A DNA stretch of 34,896 bases from Algoriphagus terrigena DSM 22685 (GTDB lineage Bacteria > Bacteroidota > Bacteroidia > Cytophagales > Cyclobacteriaceae). Below are positions 8,249 to 16,676 of this stretch, one piece after another. Within the stretch, counting starts at the first letter, position 1. Each line of letters opens with the position of its first letter. The translations under genes and the position numbers were made by a program. Location of the stretch: contig NZ_AUBW01000034.1 in assembly GCF_000429445.1 (NCBI RefSeq), forward strand, positions 1-34,896, in the 5' to 3' direction. Below the pieces are notes generated by a model. It did no database searches. It saw only the letters and a list, made by a program, of their open reading frames with translations, and was not told the DNA's origin.

Positions 8249-8318
8249 CAGGAGGGCCGAGCGTTAAGAAACAGCCCAGTGGGCTGTTTTAGGTTTGGGC
8301 CAGTTTGTAGGGTGGGTG
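8249..8318. repeat. 70-bp interspersed repeat, copy B
   Basis: Direct repeat of copy A in the same orientation. Its hairpin is longer (AAACAGCCC at 8269-8277 with GGGCTGTTT at 8281-8289), and it is followed by the same TTAGGTTTGGGCCAG tail. A weaker third tail (GAGCCAGCCTGCGGGGTTGG) follows near 8364-8385. The T-run after the hairpin could also terminate rightward transcription from the 140-aa gene. Confidence 0.8.
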
Positions 8319-8458
8319 CTCAGCAACTGAGTTAAAAATCTTTCCTGTGGAAAGATTTAGTGAGGAGCCAGCCTGCGGGGTTGGTTTTCTCCTAACTAAT
8401 TATTTTATTAGCCTTACCAACTTCTCTACCACCGCCTTGCTAGCCGTTTATCCCTCCG

Positions 8459-8677
8459 ATGATCCCTGCATTCCGGTTTCTACTGATTCCCATTCTTCTC
8501 TTTGTTTCCGCTTCGGCGCAGTCGGAGAGTAACGTATTTGTCACCAAAACCGATGCGAAATACCACCGCTCTACGTGCCGCTATGCGCAGATAGGTTGGG
8601 CGTCCAGCCTGAGTGATGGCAAAGACCGAGGTCTTATAGCATGTCTGGTGTGTGAGCCGGGTGGAGTTTTGACCTAG
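8459..8677 (+). CDS. Small secreted protein with KYHxxxC...CxxC motif
   Basis: A 72-aa protein with a clear signal peptide (MIPAFRFLLIPILLFVSASAQ, cut after about residue 21). The mature part is VFVTKTDAKYHRSTCRYA followed by an Ala/Ser-rich link and GLIACLVCEP. This H-C...C-x-x-C pattern matches the short, probably zinc-binding module found at the C-terminus of some secreted SNase-type nucleases and in small stand-alone Bacteroidota proteins. It would act in the periplasm or at the cell surface. It lies 95 bp upstream of the SIR2 gene on the same strand, but its composition is more G/C-rich than the operon and it is probably unrelated in function. The role is unknown. Confidence 0.65.
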   Translation: MIPAFRFLLIPILLFVSASAQSESNVFVTKTDAKYHRSTCRYAQIGWASSLSDGKDRGLIACLVCEPGGVLT

Positions 8678-8771
8678 GCCCAAAGATAATTTGATTACTC
8701 ACAGAGGTGAATTAAATAGCGTAGGTAACATTTTTATGTTCCCCATTTATAACCAATGAAACGCAAAAATT

Positions 8772-10112
8772 ATGGATAGCATTGATTGGAAAAAGAGGCA
8801 CATTGTAAAGACAAGTACAGAAATACATTGTTCTGATGAAATTGCAGATCCCAAAGTATGGCGGCCAAAGATTGAGCCTTGGCTGAGCGCTATCTTTCAA
8901 TCTGAGCATTTATCATTGTTAGTTGGCTCCGGACTTACTAATGCTATAGCCCATATGTCGAAAATAGAAGCACAAGGCATGGGCAGACTCGAAATGGCCA
9001 ATGAAGCATATAAAGATAAGATAAAAAGAAGCTCCGAAAAATCGGCTTCTGCAATGGAACGAGGAGAGGCAAATTTAGAAGATGATTTTCGAGTGGCGTT
9101 AGAATTACTAAGAGGATATGAAATATTAGAAGATGAAAGTTCAGTCAATTTAAAAGCTGAATTAAATTCAGCTCTCAACGGATTTATAAAGTCGATATTA
9201 AAAACTGAAAAAGCATTCAAGGATCAACTGCTCTCTACTAATGTGACAACACAGGAGACAGCAATAAATGCTTTTGGCTATTTGCAAGCTTTTCTGTTAA
9301 GCTTTTCAAGTAGAGCCGCCTCGAGGGAAAGGTTGAATTTATTTACTACTAACTACGACAGATTTTTAGAATATGGATGTGACGAAGTAGGAGTAATTTT
9401 ATTAGACCGTTTTAAAGGCAAACTACAGCCTATTTTTAGAAATACAAGGCTTGAACTTGATTACCATTATAATCCACCAGGAATAAGAGGTGAACCCAGA
9501 TACGTTGAAGGAGTAGGAAGAATAACGAAGCTACATGGATCTATTGATTGGAATTTTAAGGGTCATGGTAAAATAATTAGAGCACTTCTTCCTTTCGGAG
9601 CCACTGATACACATCCAGATATTCCAGAAAATGCTACCGAACATGTTGTTATTTACCCTAATTCCGCAAAGGATATAGAAACAGCATACTATCCATATTC
9701 TGAATTATTCAGGGATTTTTCAACGGCAATATGCCGCCCCAACTCTGCAGTTGTGACATATGGCTATGGTTTTGGTGATTCTCATATCAATAGAATAATA
9801 GCTGACATGTTTACCATTCCATCAACACATTTAGTAATTATTGCATTTAGTGATCCAGGAGATAGAATTCAAAGGTTTCTTAGAGATAAAAATAAGGCAC
9901 AATTCACTTTACTACTCGGAAGTCATTTTGGGGATTTAGAGCAATTGGTTGATAACTACTTGCCTAAATCTGCTATAGATAGATTGACGATTAAAATGCG
10001 TGACCTTATCGGGAAGAGAGATAATTTTCAACCCGAAATCAATATTAATACCGAGAATGTAACTCCATTTTTACAACCACCAATAATACAAGATGACGAC
10101 CTCCCATTTTAA
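8772..10112 (+). CDS. SIR2-domain defence protein with SSB-like C-terminal tip
   Basis: This 446-aa SIR2-like protein probably hydrolyses NAD+ when the defence system fires. Visible motifs are the nucleotide-binding loop LLVGSG (about 49-54), TTNYD with N194, KLHGS with H255 as the likely catalytic His, and YGYGFGDSH near 331-339. These match the SIR2 family found beside HerA ATPases in anti-phage systems. The last residues are QDDDLPF. DDDLPF is the C-terminal tip typical of bacterial SSB, and the same six residues end the next protein. The gene overlaps herA by 20 bp, so the two are translationally coupled and the HerA start codon lies inside the codons for this tail. There is no signal peptide; the protein is cytoplasmic. 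Confidence 0.93.
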   Translation: MDSIDWKKRHIVKTSTEIHCSDEIADPKVWRPKIEPWLSAIFQSEHLSLLVGSGLTNAIAHMSKIEAQGMGRLEMANEAYKDKIKRSSEKSASAMERGEANLEDDFRVALELLRGYEILEDESSVNLKAELNSALNGFIKSILKTEKAFKDQLLSTNVTTQETAINAFGYLQAFLLSFSSRAASRERLNLFTTNYDRFLEYGCDEVGVILLDRFKGKLQPIFRNTRLELDYHYNPPGIRGEPRYVEGVGRITKLHGSIDWNFKGHGKIIRALLPFGATDTHPDIPENATEHVVIYPNSAKDIETAYYPYSELFRDFSTAICRPNSAVVTYGYGFGDSHINRIIADMFTIPSTHLVIIAFSDPGDRIQRFLRDKNKAQFTLLLGSHFGDLEQLVDNYLPKSAIDRLTIKMRDLIGKRDNFQPEININTENVTPFLQPPIIQDDDLPF

Positions 10113-12261
10113 TTTTGATCAACTTCGTAATCTTAGTATTGGAACTGTAGATTTTGTATCTCCCATTGAAATCAAGGTGCTTTTGGAAACCGATGCGCCT
10201 CAAAATACTGCATTAAATACCGGGGTTCCGAGCCTATTTCCACGCATTAACGGATTTGTATTAATACCCAATGAAGTTGGAGCTTTGGTGGGGATAATTA
10301 GTTGGTTAGGCGTAGAACATTCACAATACCCCAAAAGAAAAGGCTTTAAAGATTATGATCTTATTGATTTACCGTTCCCACTAAGGAAAATTGCTGTAAA
10401 TCCGATAGGAACACTTAAAACAGAAGTTAGAAATAAAGAGACAATATATAAGCTTGAAAGAGGTATTTATTCTTTCCCTTCTATAGGAGATACTGTTGTT
10501 CTTCCTAAAGATGAGCAATTGCGATCAATAGTAGAGAACGACGATGATGAGGCATATGTAAAAATCGGAGTTGCTCCGGTAGCTGGCAATGCAATAGTAA
10601 AGATAAATCCTAATAAATTGTTTGGGCGACACATTGCAGTGCTAGGAAATACTGGTAGTGGAAAATCATGTTCAGCCGCCGGCCTGATAAGATGGTCTCT
10701 ACAAGAGGCAAGCAAACATAAAAAAGACCCATTAAAAAGTCTGAATTCACGTTTCATTGTCTTTGACCCAAACGGCGAGTACGCTCGATCATTTGAAGAT
10801 TTAGACGTTCCAATTAAACGTTTTAAAATAGAAATTGCGACAGAGGAGGTCACTTCATTTCAGCAACTGCGAATACCTGCATGGTTTTGGAATAGCTATG
10901 AATGGAGTTCGTTTACACTTGCCACAGGCAGAACACAAAGACCGATTTTACGTCGTGCTCTCAGAGAACTTAAGGGGGGTGTTACCTTAGATCCCCAAGA
11001 TTGTTCAGCGACAGTACGAAGTTATTTCTCCAGTTGTTCTGTTTCTTTGAGGAGTGACATTAACATTGGGGTTGCTTCATTTAAAGAGAAACCTGGAAAA
11101 AATGATTTTGGAAGAAAGATTCAAAGCTATTCTAATGAAGCTTCCTTCTTTGAAGGAAAAGCAACAGGAAAACTACAAGCAAATTTAAAAAATTTAGCAG
11201 ATACTCTTCAAGCGGTAGCTGCTAAACGGTATAAAACATTTGTAAACGACCAAGGTCAAACTATTGAATATTATGATGGATTTGAAATTTCCGAAGCCAC
11301 TGCTGCGCTAGATGCAATAAAAGCTCTTGTAGATTCTTTGGGTGGCGAGTCAGCAAATGTTGGGCCTAATGAAGATATGCCGGTTGATTTTCATGTTGAC
11401 CTATTACCAAATCATCTTGAAGTTATAGCGGAGGAACAAGGAGTTATACAATTTCTTGACTTTTTAATTATGAGGGTACGAACTCTATTATCTGATTCAA
11501 GAATGAAAGGCGCCATTGGTAACGAACCTGCAATCACATTGGAAGAGTGGCTTAGCTCATATCTATCAGGAATCACTGTAATCGATTTATCTCTAATACC
11601 AGCAGACATAGTACATATCGTTGTTGCATCAATATCAAGAATGTCATTTGAAGCAATCCAACGATATAGAAGAATGACCGGAACCGTATTGCCGACAGTG
11701 ATAATGCTTGAAGAAGCACATAATTTTATAAAGAAATATACCTATTCAAATGACGAAATAAGTCCTCTTGAAATTTGTAGTCAGACATTTGAAAAAATAG
11801 CTAAAGAAGGTAGAAAGTTTGGTATGAGTTTATTTATTTCATCACAAAGACCTTCGGAGCTTTCGGATACCGTACTATCGCAGTGTAATACCTTCCTTCT
11901 CCATAGATTAGTTAATGATCGCGATCAAGATTTAGTTAGAAGGCTCGTCCCCGATAATATCGGAGGGCTCCTGAGCGAACTGCCGATGCTACCAACAAGG
12001 AAGGCTATCATTCTTGGCTGGGCGGCACCAATCCCCATCTTGGTGGAAATGAACGAACTTGAAAAAAAATATCGTCCTAAATCCGACGACCCTGATTTCT
12101 GGGAGGTTTGGACAGGTCAATCTGAACGTAAAGAAGATTGGAAGGCTATTGCTGATGAATGGCAAGGAAAAGTGGATTTAAAAGAAGATGAAAAACATGA
12201 GAGTCCTCATACTGATGCTTTATCTAACGATAATCCCGGAGACGACGATCTGCCTTTTTAG
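10093..12261 (+). CDS. HerA-like ATPase with SSB-like C-terminal tip
   Basis: This 722-aa protein is a HerA/FtsK-type hexameric ATPase. The N-terminal region (about 8-75, IGTVDFVSPIEIKVLL) fits a HAS-barrel. The P-loop is GNTGSGKS at 185-192 and Walker B is IMLEEAHNF with E540/E541. ISSQRPSELSDTVLSQCNTF in the C-terminal half is the HerA sensor and arginine-finger region. HerA assembles with SIR2 or other effectors in known defence complexes (SIR2-HerA, also called Nezha), where it acts as scaffold and activity switch. The C-terminus is an acidic linker ending GDDDLPF, identical in its last six residues to the SIR2 protein. The DNA encoding the two tails uses different codons, so this is not a copied stretch. 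A 47-bp gap leads to the GHKL gene. Confidence 0.94.
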   Translation: MTTSHFNFDQLRNLSIGTVDFVSPIEIKVLLETDAPQNTALNTGVPSLFPRINGFVLIPNEVGALVGIISWLGVEHSQYPKRKGFKDYDLIDLPFPLRKIAVNPIGTLKTEVRNKETIYKLERGIYSFPSIGDTVVLPKDEQLRSIVENDDDEAYVKIGVAPVAGNAIVKINPNKLFGRHIAVLGNTGSGKSCSAAGLIRWSLQEASKHKKDPLKSLNSRFIVFDPNGEYARSFEDLDVPIKRFKIEIATEEVTSFQQLRIPAWFWNSYEWSSFTLATGRTQRPILRRALRELKGGVTLDPQDCSATVRSYFSSCSVSLRSDINIGVASFKEKPGKNDFGRKIQSYSNEASFFEGKATGKLQANLKNLADTLQAVAAKRYKTFVNDQGQTIEYYDGFEISEATAALDAIKALVDSLGGESANVGPNEDMPVDFHVDLLPNHLEVIAEEQGVIQFLDFLIMRVRTLLSDSRMKGAIGNEPAITLEEWLSSYLSGITVIDLSLIPADIVHIVVASISRMSFEAIQRYRRMTGTVLPTVIMLEEAHNFIKKYTYSNDEISPLEICSQTFEKIAKEGRKFGMSLFISSQRPSELSDTVLSQCNTFLLHRLVNDRDQDLVRRLVPDNIGGLLSELPMLPTRKAIILGWAAPIPILVEMNELEKKYRPKSDDPDFWEVWTGQSERKEDWKAIADEWQGKVDLKEDEKHESPHTDALSNDNPGDDDLPF

Positions 12262-12308
12262 TGTAAGTTGATGTATTGAAAAAATGTTGATTAGTAGAAC
12301 TGTAAGCA

Positions 12309-14852
12309 ATGATAAGATCCATAGAAAACGGTAGGAAAGAAGATGGTAACAGGTCTATAGCGGATAAGATTATTAAGCGGTTACATGATTTAGAAAAGAC
12401 GGTGCAACATAATCATGGCCGTTGGGCTTGGGAATTATTGCAAAATGCAAAAGACAGTGTCGCCGAAACAAACAGAATGGTTTCTGTTAGAATTATACAC
12501 AAGCATGATGAAATAGAGTTCTCTCATAACGGAAATCACTTTACTGAAAAGGACATACGTGGGATAATCAACCAGATCTCATCCAAAGAGGTGGATGAAG
12601 GCGAAGTAAGTAAACGTACCGGTAGATTTGGTACTGGATTTCTAACTACTCATTTGTTATCGAGAGAAGTCTATATAGAAGGTATTGTAGAAACTGATAA
12701 CGGAGCTTTATATACATTTGGTTTCCCATTAAATCGAAATGGAAAAACTACTAGTGTATTGATCCCTAAGATTGAAGCTGCTTGGAGTTCTTTTCACGAG
12801 TCGACGGAAAATGGGAAAATTGATGATTATGATGAAGAAGATTTTAATACTTCTTTTACTTATTCATTAGATACGAAGGGTCAGCAGGAAATAGCTCAAA
12901 TCGGAGTTGACGAGTTTTCTGACCTGATACCATACGTACTATCATTTATTCCGGAAATACACTCGGTAGAGATTATAGATAAAGTAGAAAAGACCAGTGT
13001 TATATTCACCAACAATTCAAAGATTGTAGACGGTTTTAAGAAAATAACTAAAACTCAAGACGGAAAATTAACGGTAATCCGAATACTTTTTGCAACAAAC
13101 GAAATGGTTTCGATTGCTGCCAGGGTGATAAAGAAATCTGATATTTTTGAATTTCAATCCCTTGAACAAGTTCCCAAACTTTTCTGCGATTTCCCATTGA
13201 TTGGCACTGAAGATTTTCACTTTCCCATTGTAGTGAATAGTTTTTTCTTCAATCCACAAACAGAAAGAGACGGCGTTTGGCTTAAGGGGGATTATGATTC
13301 GGAAGTAAATGAAAATAAAAAGATATTGGAACAAGCATTGGTTCTTTATAAAGATTTAGTAGCAAAGCTTCGATGCGCTTCGTACAAAAATATCTTCCAT
13401 ATTGTCAATTCGAAAATTCCTTATACTGATGAAAACTATTTTGATAAAGACTGGTATATAAAAACTATCCAGAAGCCCTTGAGGGATTTTTTACTGAAAC
13501 AAGAGATTGTAGAAACTGAAGGTGAAACCAGCAATAAATTGGGGGAATCATGGTTCCCAAGAAGGCAATATAATAAATTAGTAAGAGAAAGTTTGTGGCA
13601 ATATACATTTGATATGTTCCCGAATTCTGTGTGCAAAAAAGAGAGCATACATGATTGGATAGATGTCATTTGGGATGATATCAGCGTAATAACATTTGCA
13701 GAAATAGCTAACGATATTGCCCAAAGGAAGACTATCACTAAGCTAGCTGAAGACTTGCAGATGGATGAATCCGGCACTTTCGAGTGGCTTAACGAAGTGG
13801 GGCAGTTCATTATGGAAGAAGAATTTAACCTGCCACTGTTTGAAAAACATGCTATCATTCCAAATCAAAATGGCACATTCCTGATCAAAAGTAAACTCTA
13901 TCTTGATGAAGTAAATGATTCCGACCTATTGGAAATTTTGCGTTTACTGGGTGAGGACTGGGACAATATTCTGCTTCACAAAAAAATCACCTTTGGTAAG
14001 TTTTTTTCTAAGAAGAAAAGTGAGATTGCGCTTAAAATCAATGAGAAGCTCAAGAACCCAAGAACAAGAGACCAAGATTTTAAAAAGTCGATAAGCATAT
14101 TGTCCGAATGGTTTGATAACAATTCTGATGAGGGAAAAGAGTTCTTTTCGGAAACATACAGAAAAAGGGCTGAATTGTTTATGAACACCATTGAGGATAA
14201 GGAAAGTCTCTATAAAGTAATGCGGAGCAAAACTGACTTATCCAAAGTGGCAGAGGCAATAGAGGCGAACCCCAGCCTGTTTGAGACTATTGAAAAGGCG
14301 GAGGAAATTTATTTACTGCTTGAAAAGTATAATGTTAAGAGCTTGGACCAACTTCGTGAGTTGTTGGTTAAGAAGTCGACAGGTTCTTCTGGAGATCATA
14401 CCCTGCTGCCTGTGACGCAAGAGATACTTGCAAACATGGGCATTATTTCTCTGAAGGAATGGCAAGAAGCAATAAAAGACAAGGATCTCGCTGCCATATA
14501 TTCGCATAACTCGACGCCTACCACAGATATGTTTGTGTATGTGCAGAGTTTGATTAGTAAAGCCAAGAAATGTATTATAGCGCATTTAGAGACGTTGGAT
14601 AATTATAACTTAGATAATCTGGATGACACAACTGCACCTACTATCCTCGCGGGAATATTGAAAGACGAAAAAGAAATAAGCATAGTCGCCAGACCGGCAT
14701 ATAATAAAGAGGTAATTATCTACTATGGTTCAGAGAGAGATATACTGGATTATGAACCTTCCGAATTATGGGTCGACGACGGCGTCCAACCAAAGATGAT
14801 TTCTTTAGGGCACTTACTGAAGAAAGCCAACATAGTCAAATTCCCGATCTAA
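12309..14852 (+). CDS. GHKL/Hsp90-like ATPase, putative defence component
   Basis: This 847-aa protein carries an N-terminal GHKL ATPase domain. The N-box is ELLQNAKDS (E42, N46, D49), the G1 box is FSHNGNHF (about 71-78), and G2 is GRFGTGF (105-111). These are the hallmarks of Hsp90, MutL, sacsin-like and histidine-kinase ATPases, and there is no phospho-acceptor domain. The remaining 600 or so residues have no motif I can name. They are charged and helical and include repeated Lys/Glu-rich segments. Sacsin-like ATPases of this size occur in several prokaryotic defence islands, where their role is unclear. The gene is 47 bp after herA and 2 bp before the AlbA/HEPN gene when the downstream ATG at 14855 is used. 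It is probably a sensor or chaperone-like regulator. Confidence 0.85.
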   Translation: MIRSIENGRKEDGNRSIADKIIKRLHDLEKTVQHNHGRWAWELLQNAKDSVAETNRMVSVRIIHKHDEIEFSHNGNHFTEKDIRGIINQISSKEVDEGEVSKRTGRFGTGFLTTHLLSREVYIEGIVETDNGALYTFGFPLNRNGKTTSVLIPKIEAAWSSFHESTENGKIDDYDEEDFNTSFTYSLDTKGQQEIAQIGVDEFSDLIPYVLSFIPEIHSVEIIDKVEKTSVIFTNNSKIVDGFKKITKTQDGKLTVIRILFATNEMVSIAARVIKKSDIFEFQSLEQVPKLFCDFPLIGTEDFHFPIVVNSFFFNPQTERDGVWLKGDYDSEVNENKKILEQALVLYKDLVAKLRCASYKNIFHIVNSKIPYTDENYFDKDWYIKTIQKPLRDFLLKQEIVETEGETSNKLGESWFPRRQYNKLVRESLWQYTFDMFPNSVCKKESIHDWIDVIWDDISVITFAEIANDIAQRKTITKLAEDLQMDESGTFEWLNEVGQFIMEEEFNLPLFEKHAIIPNQNGTFLIKSKLYLDEVNDSDLLEILRLLGEDWDNILLHKKITFGKFFSKKKSEIALKINEKLKNPRTRDQDFKKSISILSEWFDNNSDEGKEFFSETYRKRAELFMNTIEDKESLYKVMRSKTDLSKVAEAIEANPSLFETIEKAEEIYLLLEKYNVKSLDQLRELLVKKSTGSSGDHTLLPVTQEILANMGIISLKEWQEAIKDKDLAAIYSHNSTPTTDMFVYVQSLISKAKKCIIAHLETLDNYNLDNLDDTTAPTILAGILKDEKEISIVARPAYNKEVIIYYGSERDILDYEPSELWVDDGVQPKMISLGHLLKKANIVKFPI

Positions 14853-14854
14853 TC

Positions 14855-15931
14855 ATGAATAACATCAAAGATCTCTCAGCAATAATTGGAAACCCTGAAA
14901 GCGAGCAACTGGAGTATAAAGCCGTATTGCCTCCTGCGAGAAGCCTTGCGCAAATGATTGCAGCACTTGCAAATTCGCAAGGAGGAATTATTGTATTAGG
15001 TGTAAATGATGCTAGCGGTGAGGTAAAGATTACAGGGCTAAGCGAAGACTTTTATGCGAATGGGGTAACACACAAGGCTATCGACTTGTTGATCCCCAAG
15101 CCAGAGGTTAGGTATGAATATGTTACGAAAGAAGGGAAGCGGTTGTATGTTATTCAAGTTGAAAAATCCCGTTCGGATGTTGCGGTTGAGAATAAAATAT
15201 ATATTAGAAAGGGACATCAGAATATTCTGTCCAATCCCGAGACAAAGAAGGTAGCAGCCACCCAACTCCCATTAATTAGAAAAGTAACTGCTGACCTGAA
15301 TAATTTTCGTGCTGGTACAACCGGCGCAAAATCAAAGTTTATCGACCATTATGCTGGCGTACTCAACATTATCGATGACTTGAGCAACTTATTGTACCCC
15401 ACCTCAGCCACAACACCAACGACAAATCAAGAAGGAAAGATTTTGATGAGGATATTGTTGTCTTCATGTGCTGACAATTTTGAGATATATCTTACAGATA
15501 TTCTTTATGAGATATATTTAGCCAATCCATCTACATTAAAATCTATCCAACAGGTAACAATAAAAGAAGTCTTGGATTGTGCCGATATGCAAGAGTTTGT
15601 TTTGTATTGGGCAAAAAAGAAGCTTGGCAAGTTGCAAAGAGGTAGTGTGAAAGGCTTCATATCTGACAATCATCAGATTAAGGATTTAGGTGTGCTGGAT
15701 GACTCCGAACAAGATAAGATTGAAAAGATACTTCAGATTAGACATTTGTATGCCCATCGAAATGGAATCGTAGATGAAAAATTTCTTCAATTCTATCCAG
15801 GCCAATTTAACCTTAATGACGAGCATCAACTATCGACTGCTGAAATATTAGGTCTCTTTTCTTATTTAGTAGATATTGTTAATAAGATAGATCAAGCAGC
15901 GATTTTAAAGTATCAATTAGCAACCCTTTGA
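14855..15931 (+). CDS. AlbA_2 (Schlafen-type) protein with C-terminal HEPN RNase-like domain
   Basis: This 358-aa protein starts two bases after the GHKL stop. An ATG at 14768 is in frame and would add MGRRRRPTKDDFF..., overlapping the GHKL gene by 85 bp, but it adds nothing family-like. Residues 14-52 (SEQLEYKAVLPP, ANSQGGIIVLGVND) are the AlbA_2/Schlafen domain that binds nucleic acid in regulators and in Schlafen tRNA nucleases. The C-terminal half is helical and holds IRHLYAHRNGIV, an R-H-x3-H HEPN motif with R296 and H301, the signature of metal-independent HEPN RNases. The combination suggests a nucleic-acid-recruited RNase that acts as a second effector in the operon. There is no fourth-gene SSB-like tail: it ends LATL. 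Confidence 0.85.
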   Translation: MNNIKDLSAIIGNPESEQLEYKAVLPPARSLAQMIAALANSQGGIIVLGVNDASGEVKITGLSEDFYANGVTHKAIDLLIPKPEVRYEYVTKEGKRLYVIQVEKSRSDVAVENKIYIRKGHQNILSNPETKKVAATQLPLIRKVTADLNNFRAGTTGAKSKFIDHYAGVLNIIDDLSNLLYPTSATTPTTNQEGKILMRILLSSCADNFEIYLTDILYEIYLANPSTLKSIQQVTIKEVLDCADMQEFVLYWAKKKLGKLQRGSVKGFISDNHQIKDLGVLDDSEQDKIEKILQIRHLYAHRNGIVDEKFLQFYPGQFNLNDEHQLSTAEILGLFSYLVDIVNKIDQAAILKYQLATL

Positions 15932-15962
15932 TTTTAAGATGCTTACTTGCATGTCCAAACCC

Positions 15963-16290
15963 TTATCTGGCGTTTCTTTGAACCCGGGAAAAGGCATCCA
16001 TATACCTCACATTCGGGGGATACGTCGCCAGCCTCGCTAGGCCCATTTCCAGGAGATGTGCATTTAAGAATGTACTATCCTCGAGGTAGACATATGCAAG
16101 AGTTCTTGCATAGGGTCGTATTACTGGACATCGTATTCCAACAGCACCTTTTTTCCCTTCAGTAGATTTTTACATATTCGGAAGCTTCTTTTCCGCCAGG
16201 CTGCTCTTCGGTCAGTCCTTCCCATTTCACTTCCGGTGTGTCTACTCCGATCAATCTAACCTTTAGATTGATCTTTCCCAGGGCTGACTT
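15963..16290 (-). pseudogene. Broken SNase-type (thermonuclease) gene fragment
   Basis: The minus strand encodes a staphylococcal-nuclease-like protein across two reading frames. First comes KVRLIGVDTPEVKWEGLTEE through EASEYVKIY, then a stop. After a one-base shift it reads LLKGKKVLLEYDVQ, then a stop and a further shift, then RTLAYVYLEDSTFLNAHLLE and MGLARLATYPPNVRYM, ending VQRNAR. These match the order of the SNase fold (catalytic R-L-x-G-x-D-x-P-E strand, then YxRxLAYV). The N-terminal DGDT part is missing, because the fragment begins directly where the upstream XRE gene ends. At least two frame disruptions make it inactive. It lies convergent to the end of the four-gene defence operon. 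Confidence 0.88.
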
Positions 16291-16632
16291 TCACCTGTAT
16301 CGTTGCTGAATCGTATTTTCTTTTGACTCTAGGTTGACCGCTTGAATTAATTCAATATTAAGCGCGGTTTCAATTTTTTCTATAGCGCCTAAAGTAAGGT
16401 TTTCTCTTCCTTTCAAAATTTTACTGATCTGTTGGGAGCTTACTCCTATACATCTTCCCAAATCGGCCTGCGAAATCCCCTTGGACTTCATGTGAAATGC
16501 CAGCTGGATAGCAATTTTGCCCGCTTTTTTAGACTCTTGTCTAACGGACTTCCTTTCCTCCGCTTCTTTCTTCCACTCCGTGTCTTTCTTGGAGTTTTTA
16601 AGAATATTCTGGATGTGTGGATTGAGTTCCAT
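16291..16632 (-). CDS. XRE-family HTH regulator
   Basis: A 113-aa DNA-binding protein. Residues about 52-95 form an XRE/Cro helix-turn-helix (GISQADLGRCIGVSSQQISK, then ILKGRENLTLGAIEKIETAL). The basic N-terminal 45 residues precede it. It resembles the antitoxin-like HTH proteins of type II modules, but no toxin gene is next to it. The only downstream neighbour is the broken SNase fragment, whose 5' part starts exactly at this gene's stop, so the rearrangement may have joined the two. Two TGAGCGCT elements lie 45 and 87 bp upstream, consistent with autoregulation. Confidence 0.8.
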   Translation of the reverse strand: MELNPHIQNILKNSKKDTEWKKEAEERKSVRQESKKAGKIAIQLAFHMKSKGISQADLGRCIGVSSQQISKILKGRENLTLGAIEKIETALNIELIQAVNLESKENTIQQRYR

Positions 16633-16676
16633 GATTTCGCTTTCTGTCCTAGTTGCTAATTATGATGAGCCCATTG

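Noticed and set aside
12309..14852. Reading the GHKL protein as a sensor histidine kinase
   Set aside because: It has no phospho-acceptor His domain. The ExxxNAxD, HNG and GxFGTGF boxes fit Hsp90/sacsin-like ATPases better.
14768..14854. Upstream ATG for the AlbA_2-HEPN protein
   Set aside because: It overlaps the GHKL gene by 85 bp and adds a basic segment without family resemblance. The ATG at 14855 is two bases after the GHKL stop.
15947..16165. 72-aa plus-strand ORF after the defence operon
   Set aside because: It is the antisense of the SNase pseudogene, whose minus-strand frames clearly carry the protein signal.
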